This document shows, piece by piece, positions 13,277 through 15,150 of a stretch of 15,150 nt of DNA. The stretch is from the NCBI GenBank assembly GCA_965660195.1, contig CBFHZM010000041.1:1-15150 (forward strand), read 5' to 3'. The position numbers and the translations under genes are program-made. Source of the stretch: JAYODZ01 sp965660195 (GTDB taxonomy: Bacteria > Pseudomonadota > Alphaproteobacteria > RS24). The notes beneath the pieces were generated by a model, which searched no databases, was not told the DNA's origin, and worked only from the letters and a program-made list of their open reading frames with translations. Within the stretch, counting starts at the first letter, position 1; each line of letters starts with the position of its first letter.

Positions 13277-14989
13277 CTATTTACCCTCGATATCGACGAC
13301 CCGATTTTGGAGATCGAGATAAGCCGCGAATAAATCACCTTCGGCGACAATACCATCCATTGCGCCGGTCTCGCGATCTATGACGGGGATACTTTCGCCA
13401 ACGAAATCGCGTGCTGCCTCAATCGCTTGCAACAGCGAAGCGTCGGTCTTGATTGACAAGGCATCGTTCTGCAAACACTGGCTCACGGTTTGCTTGGGAT
13501 CGGCTTTAATCAAGCTTAAATATTCGAGCTTGCCAATATAGTCGCCCTCCCGCCCCACAACATAAGCCTCAACGCGGCCCTCTTTTTGCATTGTCGCCAT
13601 GGCTTTGCCTACCGTCACGCGCGGCCCAAAAGCTGTATAATTTTGATGCACATAGGCGCCTAATGGTGTCTCCATCAAATTGAGGTGACCTCGCCCTCGA
13701 TGCAAATCGATACCGCGATCGAGCAACAGCCGGTCAAAGAAGGAAGCGCCGTAGAAAATATGTGCCACCCAACTCGAGATCACGATCCCGATCATACCAA
13801 GGACAGCCATATCGTAAGACTGGGTGAATTCAAGAATCACGAGGATAACAGCAATCGGAGCGCCGATAACCGGTGCCACAACAGCTCCCATACCCGTAAC
13901 CGCCAGAACAGTTGCCAAAGACGCACCGCCATAGCCCACAAACAAGATGGCCATAGCCCCACCGGCAGCAGCACCAATGAAAATAGCTGGCGAGAAGACG
14001 CCGCCAAACAACCCAAGCCCCAAGCACAGCGCCGTTGCCAAAAGTTTGACAACAACCAAAAGGGCTAAATAAGAAGCCTCCCCCTCTCCCGAGAGAATAC
14101 TCCGAACTGTGTCGGTGCCTAGGCCGAGAATTTCGGGAACAAAGACACCAATACCACCAACCAGAACCGCTCCCAGCAGTGCCGATTGCAACACCGAAAG
14201 TCCGGAGGCCGCATTTTTGCGGGTCACATAGCGGATCAGGAACATAAAACTTACAGCGACCAGGCCAAAAACGGGTCCAGTTAAAAACGCTGGCGGCAGC
14301 ATGGTTACCAGATCTATTTCGGGCGCAGAAATACGGATGAGATAGCGATCGCCAAAAATAATTTGGCTCGCCGCCGCGGCGGTAAAGCTTGCAATGGTAA
14401 TCGGCGCGACGGCGCGTACCGAAAAATGGCGGATAATAGCCTCGAGCGCAAAAACAACACCAGCAAGCGGCGCGTTAAACCCAGCCGCAATGGCGCCTGC
14501 AACACCACAGCCAATAAAAATATCTGTGCTCATGGTGGATTTGATGATTTGTCGGAAATAGCTCGCCATTGTCGCGCCAAAATGTACTAAGGGGCCATAT
14601 TGGCCGACCGACGCGCCGCCACTAGCGGCGACAAACGCCGCCAATGTCGAGCCAAGGCCAAACTTTACATTCAGCTCATTATCGGTTCGGTGGGCGGCAT
14701 AAATACTGTCCGCAGGCCCAAAGAAGCGCGGCATAGCAAGTTTTTTGCGCAAATAAACGATTACCAAGGCCGCTATCGCAAGAGACACAATCGGCATCAA
14801 ATTATAGCTTTGCGATCCAAGTGCGACCAGCGGTACCTCAATGCCCTCGCGGGCCCGCGTTAACCAATCTATACCAACGACGAATAAGTTCGACACAGCG
14901 GCCATAATCAGGCCGATCAAAAAACCAATAACAATAGTCGTAAGCAGATCGCGCATGACCCTCGACACTTCGCTAAGACGTTCTCCCAT
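13277..14989 (-). CDS. ClC-family chloride channel/transporter with C-terminal CBS pair
   Basis: This 570-residue inner-membrane protein has the ClC fold (about 10 or more hydrophobic helices, residues 15-425) followed by two CBS domains (about 450-565) that commonly bind adenine nucleotides and regulate gating. ClC landmarks are SGGASVGQYGPLVHFGA (123-139), AGFNAPLAGVVFALE (169-183) and the pore motif GGVFSP (329-334). Two antiporter residues appear changed: the gating glutamate of GREGP is Tyr131 (GQYGP), and the internal proton glutamate position is Ala184 (ALEA). The usual GSGIP chloride loop is replaced by GPADSI (91-96). This suggests a passive channel or altered selectivity rather than a standard Cl-/H+ exchanger. 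ATG at 14989 is preferred; GTG codons at 14995 and 15001 are alternatives. There is no evident link with flagella. Confidence 0.92.
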   Translation of the reverse strand: MGERLSEVSRVMRDLLTTIVIGFLIGLIMAAVSNLFVVGIDWLTRAREGIEVPLVALGSQSYNLMPIVSLAIAALVIVYLRKKLAMPRFFGPADSIYAAHRTDNELNVKFGLGSTLAAFVAASGGASVGQYGPLVHFGATMASYFRQIIKSTMSTDIFIGCGVAGAIAAGFNAPLAGVVFALEAIIRHFSVRAVAPITIASFTAAAASQIIFGDRYLIRISAPEIDLVTMLPPAFLTGPVFGLVAVSFMFLIRYVTRKNAASGLSVLQSALLGAVLVGGIGVFVPEILGLGTDTVRSILSGEGEASYLALLVVVKLLATALCLGLGLFGGVFSPAIFIGAAAGGAMAILFVGYGGASLATVLAVTGMGAVVAPVIGAPIAVILVILEFTQSYDMAVLGMIGIVISSWVAHIFYGASFFDRLLLDRGIDLHRGRGHLNLMETPLGAYVHQNYTAFGPRVTVGKAMATMQKEGRVEAYVVGREGDYIGKLEYLSLIKADPKQTVSQCLQNDALSIKTDASLLQAIEAARDFVGESIPVIDRETGAMDGIVAEGDLFAAYLDLQNRVVDIEGK

Positions 14990-15043
14990 ACTCACTCTCA
15001 CAAAACATGTTGCCCGACTCGAAAATTACCTTGGCCGATAGTT

Positions 15044-15058
15044 TGGCACAGCTTTTGC
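15044..15058 (+). promoter_or_regulatory. Sigma-54 promoter for the right-edge flagellar gene
   Basis: TGGCACAGCTTTTGC is a perfect RpoN -24/-12 match. The predicted start of transcription is near 15070, about 50 bases before the ATG at 15120. It lies in the 130-bp divergent gap between the ClC gene and the right-edge gene. I see no clear promoter for the ClC gene there. Confidence 0.88.
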
Positions 15059-15119
15059 CTCAACGGCATAAAATTTGCAGTATTTGGTCGTTGTAGTCAG
15101 AGAGGAATGAAAGCAGGAA

Positions 15120-15150
15120 ATGGCTGTTGATTACATAAGTGCATTAAACG
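15120..15150 (+). CDS. Start of a truncated gene, possibly filament cap protein FliD
   Basis: Only ten codons are visible (MAVDYISALN) before the window ends. The ATG is preceded by AGGAA directly adjacent and by GAGAGGA 13 bases upstream, so the ribosome site is imperfect. FliD proteins often begin with a short stretch of this kind (an SALxxGSGLN-type start), and a sigma-54 promoter lies just upstream, so a late flagellar gene such as fliD is plausible. Flagellin or another exported protein cannot be excluded from ten residues. Confidence 0.45.
   Translation, partial: MAVDYISALN

Noticed and set aside
13685..14068. Plus-strand ORF of about 127 codons opposite the ClC gene
   Set aside because: It is a shadow of the well-supported ClC coding sequence, with a composition rich in His, Asn and Gln and no family resemblance.
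15034..15041. GCCGATAG, close to the FliA (sigma-28) -10 box GCCGATAA
   Set aside because: No TAAA-like -35 element lies at the required distance, and it sits right beside a perfect sigma-54 promoter.

Overview
The window is almost entirely a flagellar assembly locus from a Gram-negative bacterium, most likely a proteobacterium. The evidence is the LPS-type FliF-to-FliN gene order, sigma-54 enhancer-dependent regulators and perfect -24/-12 promoters. Base composition is intermediate (roughly half G+C, estimated by eye). I lean towards Alphaproteobacteria, but the fliE-F-G-H-I-J-K-L-M-N order, fliS plus a fliT-like gene, and FleQ- and FleR-type regulators are also found in Gammaproteobacteria. 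The lineage is not settled from this sequence.

Layout, left to right. Positions 1-120 hold no gene; they carry a perfect sigma-54 promoter firing leftwards out of the window. From 121 to 10793 the minus strand carries, in transcription order, a sigma-54 activator gene, then fliE, fliF, fliG, fliH, fliI, fliJ, then fliK, fliL, fliM, fliN. A second perfect sigma-54 promoter lies between fliJ and fliK, so the block probably works as two units: activator-fliEFGHIJ (basal body, MS ring, switch, export ATPase) and fliKLMN (hook length control, stator-associated protein, C ring). From 11001 to 12140 a second sigma-54 activator is encoded divergently on the plus strand. It meets, by a 4-bp stop-codon overlap, a minus-strand fliS-fliT-like chaperone pair (12137-12822). 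A small Ala/Thr/Pro-rich plus-strand ORF (12873-13274) follows and contains an antisense sigma-54 motif that could drive fliS. A ClC-family chloride channel/transporter gene with two CBS domains (13277-14989, minus) is the only clearly non-flagellar gene. At the right edge a perfect sigma-54 promoter drives a truncated plus-strand gene that begins like FliD.

How it fits together: the two activators are complementary in domain content. The one heading the fliE operon has an ATPase core but no C-terminal helix-turn-helix. The divergent one has an ATPase core and a FleQ/FlrA-type helix-turn-helix but almost no N-terminal regulatory domain. With five sigma-54 promoters in 15 kb, this suggests a compact flagellar hierarchy in which a DNA-binding master activator turns on the fliE operon, and the product of that operon's first gene (an activator with no visible DNA-binding domain) helps switch on the later units. 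This division of labour is inferred and is the most interesting feature of the window. The ClC protein is also unusual because both glutamates that couple chloride to protons in antiporters appear to be replaced.
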